DNA of 64,000 bases from Roridomyces roridus (GCA_029378245.1 JARKIF010000078.1:1-64000), one strand, 5' to 3'. Counted from the first letter of the stretch, positions 45,262 to 55,951 are shown. Numbers and translations are program-made. The notes: generated from the letters alone by a model not told the origin.

Positions 45262-45410
45262 ACGCGTCTGATGTGGCTGTGCTCTTCGCTTGCTCCTTCA
45301 CTCCGACCCTCTCGACGCGACTGGACGCGCTAGGTGCGAAATGCATGATGTGGAACTCTCACCAGATACTCAAAGCGCATATTAGCGGGGAACTGAGGCT
45401 GACCACGCGT
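45262..45410 (+). promoter_or_regulatory. Upstream region of F-box copy D with conserved block and MCB sites
   Basis: Begins with ACGCGT at 45262-45267 inside TACGCGTCTGATGTGGCTGT, continues CTCGACGCGACTGGACGCGC and TAGGTGCGAAAT, and ends with ACGCGT at 45405-45410, 7 bp before the ATG of copy D. Confidence 0.5.
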
Positions 45411-45416
45411 CGCACG

Positions 45417-47705
45417 ATGGCCAACCACCTTCCTGACGAGATCCTTGCAGAGATCCTATCCCCCGCACTCAAAGTGCCCGACGAGGTTTTCTCCGATAAT
45501 TCTCAGGATTCTCCTTTTGCCCAGTACTCCGAATCCAGCTCCGCGTTCCTCCTCGTCTCCAAAGCGTGGCTACGCGTCTCCACTCCACTCCTCTACCACG
45601 TCGTCGTCCTCCGTTCCACTGCTCAAGCAGCGGCGCTCGAACGGGCCTTGAAGATGAACCCCGAACTCGGGCGTTTCATACGGAAACTTCGTCTGGAGGG
45701 AGGCTACGGGGCGCCGATGTCCAAAATCATTCAAGCTGCGCCGAATGTCACCGATTTGTTCTTGACGCTCAGTATCTGGTCTAATGACAATCCGAACGGC
45801 TTAGTCCGTGGACTACCTTCGATGGATCCTCATCACGTCGTATTATTCGACAAATCCAACATTCGTTTCAACAAGAATTCCCAACTCGTGCACGATGCGT
45901 TTATCAAATGTTTGGGGATTTGGAAAAATCTTGTGCGTGTCTTTCACATAGGGTGCTTCTTTCTCTCAAGTCTTACTCCAGTCCATCGTTGACGTTCCAT
46001 GTAATCATTACGCTCCATCCTGGCACGAGCTGGTACTGTTGAAAGCAATAAAGAACACTCCGAACCTCACGACCGTGATTGTATCACCAATCTTCTCGAC
46101 TTGGAGCAAAGAAATTCCTACATCCCTTACTGTGATTGCACAGAACCAATCTCTATCGGCTATCCAGCTGAAAACTCGAGATCCCGCTGTTTACTTTCAA
46201 CATGCGGCCATCCTCACCGATCCAAGTCTCCGTGGCCTTATTAAGATGCCTGAAATCACTCTGGACGATGAGTGAGTGACACCTTGCATTCCTCTGGACA
46301 AATACTGACGATTGCAGTTCTCCACACAACTCCCCGCTCCAGTTTTCCACCGCAGCCGTACCAGAACATATCTGGGACCGCATCCTGAGCTTTTGCATGG
46401 TGTTGGAATTTGACGACAAGGATCCGTGGCACCGGGCTAAAGCGCGCATTCCAATCCTTCTCGTCTCGAAATTGTTCGCAGTAAGTCTGTCTGTGCTCGT
46501 CAGTGGCCTGCAATTGATGAATCTACAGAGACTGGCGCTGCCTCATTATTATGATAATCTCAACTTCCGCCAACCTGCCCGCTTCAAAGAATTTGTCACT
46601 CGTATCAGAACTCAACATCTTTGTTCCCGGGTTCGCACCTTGTACTTGAACCCCGAGAACCCCAAGCGGGCCAAGTTTGACTTGAGTCTTGCTCTTCCAA
46701 AGATCAGACTCGTCAACATCATAGGTCGCAATGGCGATCCGCTGTATTGCATTGATTTTCAGGTGTTTGAAAATCTGGGCAAATATTCCGGGCCTACGCT
46801 GGTCAGGTTGGAAGGGTTTGAAGTGGTCAAAGCGTCATCGCCGCAGAATCCGGCCGTTTTCAATCTGTTTTCCCACCTTCGGTCGCTGTTCATAGGGTGC
46901 AGGGCCGCAATTGACGTCTCGGATCCTGCGACTGTACCCTCTGGTGCGCTGCCCAACTTGGAGGAGCTTACACTCGCGCATGTGCACCAATCAGTCGTGC
47001 TTGCTTTGGCTCAAATAGAGTTCGTTTCCTTCGTTTGACTTGCGGAGTTGTTCCGCTGACTCGGACATACCCAGCCTTCCTGCACTCCGTTCAACGTCGT
47101 TCACATGTTCTACAAATCCTGGCCCTTTCTTCGAAAAACACGGGAATCGGCTTCGTTCTGCTGGGGTCTGGGTAACGGATATAGATTTGGACACGATGAA
47201 TGTGTTTGATCTCTGTCCTCGCATGGTTGAGTTTACCCTTTTTTGTGGAAAGAATGTCGGTGTCTTTTGTTGGTTCGTTTCTTCCGCTGATTTAAGGATA
47301 GGTTCCCAACCCCGTGCGGTTCACCTGCAATCCGCCGCACGCCTTTCTGAAAAATATGACGTTTAAAACGACCGGTGGACAGAGGTGCGTTCTTCCGAAT
47401 CAGCGCACTTTTCATGTTCTCATTGTCATCATGCAGTCGAGCGCGAGAGAAGGAATGGGAGCCGTTTCTCACAAAGCTGAAGGTGGGGACGTTTTCCGCG
47501 TTGGAGCAGATTCTGTTACCGACAATCCACTGGCCGACAACACAGTATGTTTTCGAGCTTGTATGAGTCGTAGGTTGATTTTCTTTCTAGAGCAGAGATT
47601 CAAAAGAGCGTCTGGGTCGGTCCTGCGGAGAGGCTTTTATCGGATTACGGGGTAAAGTTGACGGATGCTGCGGGGGTTGGCTGGAGGAAGAGGTTGAAGG
47701 TTTGA
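45417..47705 (+). CDS. F-box family protein, MANHLPDE subfamily, copy D
   Basis: Fourth paralog. It starts MANHLPDEILAEILSPALKV at ATG 45417, then SSSAFLLVSKAWLRVSTPLL, LGRFIRKLRLEGGYGAPM and NVTDLFLTLSIWSNDNPNGL. Later exons: NLTTVIVSPIFSTWSKEIPT, DPSLRGLIKMPEITLDDE, HIWDRILSFCMVLEFDDK, RVRTLYLNPENPKRAKFDLS, LPKIRLVNIIGRNGDPLYCI, SGPTLVRLEGFEVVKASSPQ, LPNLEELTLAHVHQSVVLAL and DLCPRMVEFTLFCGKNVG. The last exon has SVWVGPAERLLSDYGVKLTD and ends GVGWRKRLKV, stop 47703-47705. The exon plan is the same as in A, B and C. Role as an SCF adaptor with an LRR-like substrate domain is inferred. Confidence 0.82.
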
Positions 47706-47922
47706 AGTAGATGGCCGAATTTTGTCAAGTTTCCGTAAAGTTGAACTCGAGGTTGAATTGTGCCGGTCGGCCCGCCATCAGATGATCAGTTGTGCCTCGC
47801 TTGTAAGGAGTTGACCACGATGGCCGACGAGGCTGCACGGACGCAGTACGGCCGCCACAGAGGTAGCTGTCGCGTTTTTCCCGTTGAATTGTCAGCATAT
47901 TAAAGCTTTCCACCAGCCCAGA

Positions 47923-49303
47923 ATGATACCCCCACCACACCGCGACGAAATCGCGAAAACAGAGGCAGCGCTAGCACAGGTGTGTGTTGCTTGCATTGTC
48001 GCGATGCTCCATTTTGAACGTGGCCAGGGAGACGCGGTCCTCGTCGTGAAATCGCAGCACCATCTCCTCCACCAATCGAGTACAGCTATGGGGTGTCGCC
48101 CATTTCCTCGGAAATAGAGGAACTGGAATTTCCCGTTGACGTTCTTCGAGGTGAAATCAGGACGACAATCTACAAAAGCCCGCAAAAGATTGAGCGGGAA
48201 CGAAAGATGCGGGAGGGTATGTTTCTGTTTCTTTCTTTTCTTTTCTACGCGCTAACTATCTACCAGAGGTGATCGTGATATCGGACGATGACAAGCCAGC
48301 AGCACCGTCCCCGACGCGTCCCCGACCGCGGAAGAAACGGAGACTGGCCAAGGAACCTAAGGGACCTGTTGAGGTTATACTGATTGAAAGTAGCGGGGAC
48401 GAAAGCCCAAAAAGACGCCCTCCGATGCCACCACCCAACGACGAGATACAGGAGATGGCCGTGGACGTAGAGGAGTCTATCGCCCCCGTGATTCCTTTCG
48501 AAAAACCTGCCAATCGCGTCGTTGAAGCCCATGAGCCTGTGGTCGCACATGAGCTTGCGATGGCACTTGAGCCTGCGGTCCACCCCTGGTCCCGCCTGAC
48601 GCCCGAGACGGACGAAACTCGTCTGGCTCTTGAGCGAGAATTTGACCAGGCGTTGGCGGCGTTGACGGTCTCGGAGCCCCCTCTCACCACGAATCCTCAT
48701 GCTCCAACTTCTTCTGGTGTCCCGGCTTCCGACGAGCATGACTCCCCGACGGTGCACCCTCCTTGTCCTACGGTCCCGCATTGCCCCATGGTCACAGTTC
48801 GACGATGCACCCGTCCTAGGCGAGGCGCCCGCCGTGGAAGAGGAGCGCTCACGATGCGGAGAATAACGACTCTGAAGCCTCCGCGCAAGAAAACGATTGT
48901 TCTTGCGCCAGCGCAGATTGCAGCTCCCAATCCGAAGCCAGTCCTCGATGGGAAGGAACCGCCTGTTGTCCACGACTACCAGGAGGCGGTTTCAGCCCCA
49001 GGTAGCGCTCATAGCTTCATGTTCTCGAGCTCTTATTTCAAGACGTGTGAGATGGTCGCGCGCGCCAAAGGCGTGGGGGTGTGGGAAAAGTTTCGCGAGT
49101 ACAGCAGGACGGGGACCGCGGCGGAGATGGCTGGTCCGAAGCAAGGAGAGGGCCCAAGAGCGTCGACGGCATTTGCAAATGGCTACACACCGCCAGAGTC
49201 ACCGACGAGCGACGTGGCCGTCACGCCAGTTGAGCCTATGGTCCTTTGCTTTACGGATCCGATTCCTTGGGGGCCGTTCAAGCAAAAGTTGGGTGGCAGA
49301 TGA
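47923..49303 (+). CDS. Uncharacterised nuclear-type low-complexity protein with SIM-like motifs
   Basis: No known domain. Exon 1 encodes MIPPPHRDEIAKTEAALAQ; later exons give YGVSPISSEIEELEFPVDVL, GEIRTTIYKSPQKIERERKM and a long final exon. Two hydrophobic-acidic stretches look like SUMO-interacting motifs: VIVISDDD and VEVILIESSGDES. Basic clusters RPRKKRRLAKE and RRGARRGRGA could be nuclear signals. Pro-rich and acidic linkers fill the middle. Near the C-terminus an ordered segment SFMFSSSYFKTCEMVARAKG leads to VWEKFREYSRTGTAAEMAG and the end is DPIPWGPFKQKLGGR. The last 300 bp are tandemly duplicated just downstream as a broken copy. Function is unknown; nuclear location is inferred from composition. 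Confidence 0.6.
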
Positions 49304-49380
49304 TTGCGTTTGGAGCATCTTGTATATAAAGTTGTATCAATAATTTCGGTGAAAGCACAGTGTCGAGTCATTGCAGTCAT

Positions 49381-49640
49381 GTAAGGGTTTGGCAGTTGTT
49401 TCGCGAGTATTGCGGGGCGGGGACTGCGGTAGCAGTGGATGGAGATGCGGAGTTGGCTCATCCGACTGCATTTGCGAATGGCTACACCGCCAGCCAACGA
49501 GCGACATGACCGTCACCCAGGGGACACTGTTCTTGGCTATCCGGATTCGATCCCTTCGTGGTCGTTCAAGTAAAAGTTGGGCGCGTGGGCTGTATATCAA
49601 GTTGTATCAATAACGTTCGGTCAACGCAGGGTGTCGAGTC
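49381..49640 (+). pseudogene. Broken tandem copy of the 3' end of the preceding gene
   Basis: Repeats the end of the 47923-49303 gene and its 3' flank, offset by about 300 bp. Shared landmarks are TTTCGCGAGTA, GCATTTGCRAATGGCTACAC, CGTTCAAG(C/T)AAAAGTTGGG, AAGTTGTATCAATAA and the outer GTGTCGAGTCA. In this copy the CAA of the ancestral FKQKLG has become TAA, and there are indels, so it cannot encode the same tail. It fills most of the gap between this gene and ARPC5. Confidence 0.7.
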
Positions 49641-49675
49641 AAGGCCAATTTCCATCTAGGAATACAAGAGGTCGT

Positions 49676-50305
49676 TTAAACAGTTCTTCTGTCCGTCATG
49701 GTTCGTACAATGCAGCCGGTCCCCGCGACTTCCGTCAACTAAGCCAGGACCGATGAGTGTTTTGGAATGGAATAGAGGCGTGGAACGCACCTTCTCGTGC
49801 CATCCCAGTAAGATGCTCCAGTTGATATCGCCCCCACCCGGCAGAGCCATACCTTTGTAGAGGTATTTCATGAGCGTGTCCTGCCCGTCCTGGGACAGGC
49901 CTTTGATGACGTTGGGGATGTCGGCGGATTTGGTAGTGTTGAGGATGTTCAAGAGCGTGGAGAGGTTAACGGTCTGCAGGCAAGATCGGGCTGCTGCGGC
50001 GAGTATTGACTTGGTGGGTACGGACCTTTGCCTCTTCCACGTTGGGCCCATACGGCGCGTTCTCGAGGACTATGTTTAGGGCGCCGAGGACGTCGCTCCT
50101 GAGAGTACATAGTCAGTCGACGAGGGACCAAGTTGGGGCGGGGATGAGATCACTTTGCGAGAGCACTGCGAACGGCGACTTGGCGTTGTTTGGCGTCGGT
50201 GAGGACTTGGGCGGGCTCGCGGGGGTCTGCGTCAAAGAGCTCTTCTTCCTGGAGAACGTCCTCGTCGTAGACGTCAATGTCGATCTTGCGGAACGCGGTG
50301 TCCAT
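49676..50305 (-). CDS. ARPC5: Arp2/3 complex 16-kDa subunit (ARPC5)
   Basis: Smallest helical subunit of the Arp2/3 actin-nucleating complex, needed for branched actin at endocytic sites and hyphal tips. It starts MDTAFRKIDIDVYDEDVLQE at ATG 50305. Core motifs: ELFDADPREPAQVLTDAKQR, NIVLENAPYGPNVEEAK, TLLNILNTTKSADIPNVIKG, LMKYLYKGMALPGGGDINWS, LLGWHEK, and the strongly conserved end LTEVAGTGCIVRTMTDRRTV, stop 49676-49678. The frame stays open upstream of the ATG through a 27-bp minisatellite, but no upstream ATG exists, so the extension is not counted. It is divergent from the secreted repeat-protein gene at 50614. Confidence 0.93.
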
Positions 50306-50320
50306 GTCTGAGTTGTGGGT

Positions 50321-50455
50321 ATGTCCCGTTATGGAAGGTGTAAAAGTGCGTCCTGTTATGGAAGGTGTAAGAGCATGTCCCGATACGGAAGGTGTAAGAG
50401 TATGTCCCGATATGGCAGGTGTAAGAGCATGTCCCGATATGGCAGGTGTAAGGGC
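50321..50455. repeat. 27-bp minisatellite, five copies
   Basis: Five head-to-tail units (50321, 50348, 50375, 50402, 50429) of type ATGTCCCGATATGGCAGGTG plus TAAGAGC. The unit length is a multiple of three and the array is open on the minus strand in the ARPC5 frame, where it would read ALTPAISGH-like nonamers. It lies in the divergent promoter between ARPC5 and the secreted protein. Confidence 0.9.
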
Positions 50456-50511
50456 TCGAACGCTGGTTGGCTGAGCAAAGTTCCCAATTTTTGGCCAGCC
50501 ACTCGTCGGGG

Positions 50512-50518
50512 TATATAA
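50512..50518 (+). promoter_or_regulatory. TATA box of the secreted repeat-protein gene
   Basis: TATATAA 96 bp before the ATG at 50614, followed by a long pyrimidine-rich leader (CTCAGCTCCTCCTCCTTCTC), the classical layout of a highly expressed fungal gene. Confidence 0.6.
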
Positions 50519-50613
50519 CAAACGATGCCGCCGCCTATGCTCTTCACTCAGCTCCTCCTCCTTCTCTCATCTTCTATACTCCCCTCCCACTCTTTACATA
50601 CACACATCCTACA

Positions 50614-51960
50614 ATGGTCGCTATTCAGCCTCGCTTCGTTGTCCTCCTCGGCCTCTGCGCTGTAGCCTCCTCCACTGTTATCCCCAACCATGAGGTATGT
50701 AGAGCGTCGTTGGACTGCTCGCCGTTGCTCACTTTGTTCACAGAAGGCCAATGTCCACCCCGCCGTCCCTGCCGTCCACGCTCCCCGTGCAGGCGCCCCC
50801 GTCCCTCCAGCCGCTCCCGCACTGCCCATCGCACCGCCCACCGTAAGTGTTATCTCTGCGCTGTCGCATGACGCCCTCACTCACAACTCATCGCAGAAGA
50901 TGGTTGAGCGTGCTGAGCCTAAAGGTGCCCTTCCTCATCAAGTACGCGCCACGAAGAGCAAGCCCGCCGACCACGATGGCAAGACGCCCGCCTCCAAGCC
51001 TTCGTCTGAGAACCCCGCCGGCCCACTAGCGCCGATTGAGGAGAAAGAGCCCCTTCTCCCCCGCAGCAGCCGCAAGAAGAAGCCCGCCGCCAAGGAGGCC
51101 GCCGCCCACAGTGACGAGAAGGCCGCCACCCCCAACTCTCCATCTACGGAGCCCAACGGCGACAACGTTGAGGTTAAGGAGACCCTAGACTCGCGGAGCG
51201 TCCAGAAGAACTCCCACAACAGCCACGGGTCTTCCTCTGCGCACCACAAGCAGCCCAACTCCAACTCTCTATCTACGGAGCCCAACGGCGACAACGTTGA
51301 GGTTAAGGAGACCCTAGACTCGCGGAGCGTCCAGAAGAACTCCCACAACAGCCACGGGTCTTCCTCTGCGCACCACAAGCAGCCCAACTCCAACTCTCTA
51401 TCTACGGAGCCCAACGGCGACAACGTTGAGGTTAAGGAGACCCTAGACTCGCGGAGCGCCAAGAAGACCACCTCCAACTCTCCATCTACGGAGCCCAACG
51501 GCGGCGACGCCGTCGGGATCGAGGAGTCGGTAGTCTCGCGGAGTGCCAACAAGGAGGCCGCCCACAAGAAGCCCGCCGCCCCCAAGAAGGCCGCCGTCCC
51601 CAAGAAGGCCGCCGTCCCCAAGAAGGCTGCCTCCCAAGCCGCTGCCCCCCCGCCTCCCGTCGACAACCTTAGGTTGCTCAGTCGCTAGTCTCTCGGAGCG
51701 CCAACAAGAAGACCTCCCACAACGCCGACCACGAGTCTCCGTCTGCGCACCACAAGGCCGCCACCCAGGAGCCTGCGCCTGCGTCTTCTGACAATAATGC
51801 AGTGAAGGAGATTGAAAAGGAGGCCCTGGTCCCGCGGGGTGACGACAAGGACGAGCACAAGCACCACCGCGAGCACAAGCACGTCCACGAGCACAAGCAC
51901 CATGGCTCAGCCGAGGAACACAAAGGCCACGGCCACAGCAAGCACCACCACGGCCAGTAG
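50614..51960 (+). CDS. Secreted repeat protein with histidine-rich tail
   Basis: Signal peptide MVAIQPRFVVLLGLCAVASS, then after a short intron KANVHPAVPAVHAPRAGAPV and, after another, KMVERAEPKGALPHQ. The body is Lys/Ala/Pro/Ser-rich with a 43-residue tandem repeat, unit opening SLSTEPNGDNVEVKETLDSR and closing HGSSSAHHKQPNSN, encoded by nearly perfect 129-bp units at about 51134-51520 (last one truncated). KKAAVPKKAAVPKKAA follows. The uninterrupted frame stops at TAG 51686-51688, but another frame continues at once with LVSRSANKKTSHNADHE and a long His-rich end (DEHKHHREHKHVHEHKHHG) to the TAG at 51960. A weak 59-nt intron (51617-51675, GTCCCC...CTTAG) or a 1-nt indel would join them. Possible metal binding or wall association is inference. 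Confidence 0.6.
51134..51520 (+). repeat. 129-bp coding tandem repeat
   Basis: Units begin near 51134, 51263 and 51392 (AACTCTCYATCTACGGAGCC) and are almost identical in DNA, not only in protein. A shortened fourth start occurs at 51475. Such DNA-level identity indicates recent unequal exchange. Confidence 0.85.
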
Positions 51961-52109
51961 TGCGTTCTCGAACGTGTACTTGTACATTACTCGTGTTGTA
52001 TTACTAGTTTCTTTCGGGTTTGTGGTGAATGCATGGTCTGTCTCCGTTTCTGTTTGCGAGTGAATCTAAGCTTGATCTCTACTACGTCTACCACCGAGCT
52101 ATATTCTCG

Positions 52110-53388
52110 ATGACGCTGCACCAGCGACGTTCGGCCAAACGACAGCCTCCAGCCACGTCCTCTGCCGATAAAGAGGTATTATGTCGTCTGCCACCTCACG
52201 TCTCCGTTCTCAATGTAGCAGCCTCCCAAACCTCCTCCGTATCATGCACTATTGCTATTCATAATACCGGTCTCGGTCTCCATCCTAGCATTCTACGGCT
52301 GGGGCTGGATAGCTGGGTTTACGCCGCAAGATCCCTTTATTGTCGTCGATCTACCGGGAAAAGGAAAAGGGCTGGTTGCAGCGCGCCGTATAGAACAAGG
52401 GGAGCTGGTCTTGCGAGAAGAGCCGCTATTCATTGTCCCTCAAGCAAGTTCGCTTCTTCTTGCTCTCACCTCTCGACCCTGCTGAACATCGAAAACAGTC
52501 TCAGAGTCGCCCACGGCCCTCATTTCGCGACTGCTGGATAACGTGGCCCCGTCAGACCGAGAAGCGTTCATGAACCTCTCATACGTCCACTTTCCTGAGG
52601 GCCTGGAGCCCGAGTCTCATCCTGAAGAGGTGGCACTGGCTATTTTCCAGACAAACGCTGTCGCAGCGGGCGAGGGAGGCGTTGGCATCTTCCCGCGAAT
52701 GGCGCGGCTGAACCATGGTTGTTCGTCCGCGTTCAGTGTCGTGTACGCGTGGCGTGAGGAGGAGCAAGCGCTGTTTATTCATGCCTTGAAAAACATTGAA
52801 GAGGGAGAGGTGCGTGAACGCTCTTCTGCTTTGTGACTAGTTCTGATTTCTGCAGGAACTGCTAACTACCTACACAGACACAAAGCGGACAAGGAACGAG
52901 AGAAGGCAGTGGCTCTCCCAACAATATGGATTCCAGTGCAATTGCGCCGTTTGTTCTCTGGACGATGCCGCATCCAAAGCTTCGGATGACCGATTGACTG
53001 CCATTTCGCACCTCTACGACCGTTTCTCCACCTGGCCCCGCGGCGCGATCAATGGCGTCGAAGCAATCCGGATCGTAAACGAGATATGGAAGCTGCAGGA
53101 ATTGGAGGGATACTGGAGTGCTCGTGGCAGGCTTGCGGCGGATGCTACTCTCATAGCCATTGCTCATTCAGAGTGAGATCTTCGCCTTGATAATACCGCT
53201 CTCTGCTGACAATTTACTGTAGCGCGTCGTCGGCGAAATTGTGGGCGTTCAAGGCCGTTGAATGGTATTCTTACGAGCTGGGTGCAGACAGCCATCTTGT
53301 CGAGGAGATTCGACCTGCTACGGATCGGCCCCGAAAACATCCTGCGTGGGGGACGAGAGAGCGTTTGTCTGTTGGCGGCCCTCTATAA
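52110..53388 (+). CDS. Membrane-anchored SET-domain protein
   Basis: Putative protein-lysine methyltransferase of the SMYD/Set5-like type. It starts MTLHQRRSAKRQPPATSSAD at ATG 52110; exon 2 gives PPKPPPYHALLLFIIPVSVS, continuing ILAFYGWGWIAGF, a clear hydrophobic span that would anchor the N-terminus. The SET domain begins FIVVDLPGKGKGLVAARRIE, with LREEPLFIV. The catalytic core is FPRMARLNHGCSSAFSVVY (the N-H-x-C motif) and EEGEELLTTYTDTKRTRNE, with the post-SET cysteines FQCNCAVCS. A helical C-terminal part (LTAISHLYDRFSTWPRGAIN) follows, stop 53386-53388. Substrate unknown. The transmembrane segment before a SET domain is unusual. Confidence 0.78.
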
Positions 53389-53640
53389 TGTAGTGTACCG
53401 CGGAAATTATACCCTTGGCTTCTGGTTCCATTGCCGAACAACTGCAAGACTAGCAGGACCTGGACTGAGTTGGCTTCCTGTTATCTTGACACCTTCGGCC
53501 GTTTATTCCCGCTATCAGTTGCTTCCTTTCTCAATCTGCTTGCGAGAACCAGAATTTGGCGGCCCGACTTGCTGGCCTGCTGATCATGGCAAGTGCTCAA
53601 GAACTCGAGAACTCGTAGAGGATGGAGCCCCGCTGTCTCA

Positions 53641-55951
53641 ATGCGTCTCTTCGCGCTTTTCGTTGCGGCCAGTGCCGTCGTAGCAGAGACTCTTGTAGGG
53701 ATTCCTACCTTCAACTTCAACGTCAGCACGTCGGCCAAGTTTTCGCTCTCTCAAGTCAAGAGCATCCTTGTCGACGAGCGATTTCAGCACTCTGTCGATT
53801 TGGATGGGGAGACGTTGATTCCCCCGACCCTCCTTGCGTTTGCCCAAACGTTTGCGTCGGACCTGCTTGAGCTAGGTCTTCCGAAACTTCCGGTGCAAGT
53901 GGCCGATGCAGCCCGAGCGGGGTCCATCTTCCTCACTATATCTAATGATACTGTCTTTCTCGATGCTGCGGGACGGAAAACGTCAGAAGGTATTCAAATG
54001 TTTCTCTCAAACGGACCCTCTTCATCTGACCTTTCCAGGCTATACTCTGACCGTCGAAGAGCAAGGTGTGGTTATCACGGGTGCCAGTCCTCTGGGCGCA
54101 TTCTGGGGTACCAGAACGTTGATCCAGCAGGCGAAACTAGGAGATTTGGAGCTACCTATCGGATCTGGGAATGATTCTCCGGGATGGAAAACGCGTGGTG
54201 TCATGGTGAGCGCCTTCACAGTCCATACACCGACTTGGTTTAACGCCGAGACAGCTGGATGCAGGACGACACTATTATCCTCCAGAGTTCCTCATCGAAA
54301 TTTGCGCCTATCTTTCGTTCTTCAAGCAGAACACCTTCCACCTGCACCTTAGTGATAATTTGTTCAACAACGTCGATATCTACACCCGAGAGCGCTCCCT
54401 GGATTTGTATGCTGCATTTAGGCTCAACTCGGACGATCCTGCAGTAGCAGGCCTTGTGCGACCTTACCGCTTCAACGAGAGCTACACGCGCGACACCTTT
54501 GACAATATTCAGTCTTCCTGCGCTGCCAGGGGTGTTACAATTATACCTGAGCTCGAAGCTCCCGGCCATGCTTTGGTGATCTCGCAGTGGAAGCCCGAGC
54601 TTGGGCTCGATGATCTCAGTCTCCTGAATATTAGGTGGGTTTCTGGCACCCTCGCATGCTTTCGAAGCTAAACATGTTATAGTTTTCCCGAGACGATACC
54701 CACAATGGAGACCATTTGGCGCACTTTTCTTCCATGGTTCCAAGCAAAGACGGTGCATATTGGGGCGGATGAATATGATTCATCTCTCGCAGATGACTAC
54801 ATATTGTTCGTCAACACCATGTCCTCCTTCATTCGTTCTACGTCCGGCAAAAGTATCCGCATTTGGGGTACCAACGAGCCCTCGAACACATCCGTCGTCA
54901 GCCATAATATCACCATTCAAGTGAGTGCGCCAGAAACGACTGCAGCGTGGTATTAACGAGCCCATTGCATTGGGAATTTTTCGAAGACGTAGTGCTCACC
55001 TTAATCGACGAGGGTTATGAGGTTCTGAACTCAGACGACAGCTTTTATATCGTCAATAAATTCTCGGGAAGTTACCCGCAGGAACTCAACATCACACGTA
55101 TATTCGAAGGGAACCCCGCGGGAGGCGCCTGGGCACCGAATATATTTGACACGAATAATGCGACGAACAACCCACCGCGCAACGATCCGCGGGTCGTGGG
55201 CGAAATTGCGGCGCTCTGGAACGATTATGGTCCCAATGCCTCCACTGTACACGAGGCTTATTACGCCTGGCGTGACGGTCTGCCCGCTCTCGCAGATAAA
55301 CAGTGGGGTGGCGTGCTGACGCGCGCAGAATACGACTCCATTTTCGATGCCCTGCATTCAATCATTCCCGGTCAAAACCTCGACCGCGCGATTGCATCAA
55401 AGACGGATGTCATTCTGCGATATGATTTCGCCACTGTGCATGGAGAGACGGTGATTGATTCCTCAGGAAATGGCTACGACGGGACGTGCATCGGATGTTC
55501 CATCAACAACAGAGTCATTACGCTTTCTTCGCCCAGCAGCCGACTCACGACACCGCTGACCTCGAAAGGCCGAAACTACACCCTATCCTTCTCTATCAAC
55601 CCGTCATCCAAATCACCCATCGGCTCCACCATTCTTTCCGGCGCAGACTCGACGCTCGTCCTCGGGAATGGAACGCTTTCGAGCCTTGCGTTGATCTCGG
55701 GGAATCAGGCGTACGCACTCAATTATACGCTGCCCCGGGACGTGTGGACGGACGTTGCTCTGATCGGGCGAGGGAATGCTACGTTCTTGCGTGCGGCAAA
55801 TGGAGATGAGATGGAGTTTTTGACTGTTCTTGGGATCAACGGTGACAGCTTTGAATGGAAGCCTATCGCGATCGAGGCGCCGGTGGCACAGATCGGTGGA
55901 GATGGCTTTCTGGGGAGCTTTGCCAAATTCGAGCTGCTCGGAACAGCTTGA
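53641..55951 (+). CDS. Secreted GH20 beta-hexosaminidase-like enzyme with C-terminal LamG-like domain
   Basis: Extracellular N-acetyl-hexosaminidase of family GH20, expected to release GlcNAc from chitin oligomers or glycans. Signal peptide MRLFALFVAASAVVAE. The N-terminal GH20b-like domain contains GYTLTVEEQGVVITGASPLG and FWGTRTLIQQA. The barrel shows NTFHLHLSDNLF, GVTIIPELEAPGHALVISQW and the catalytic pair in AKTVHIGADEYDSS (Asp-Glu). The C-terminal 190 residues begin VILRYDFATVHGETVIDSSG and NGYDGTCIGC, a concanavalin/LamG-type sandwich, ending GSFAKFELLGTA, stop 55949-55951. The stop codon is 25 bp from that of the convergent GT61 gene. The added sandwich domain may bind glycans; that is inference. 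Confidence 0.85.

Noticed and set aside
50306..50521. N-terminal extension of ARPC5 through the minisatellite
   Set aside because: The frame is open but has no ATG, and the family starts at the Met before DTAFRKIDID; kept only as a finding.
50690..51960. Kex2-processed repetitive pheromone-like precursor
   Set aside because: The repeats lack consistent KR/RR cleavage sites and there is no CaaX end, so a pheromone precursor is not supported.
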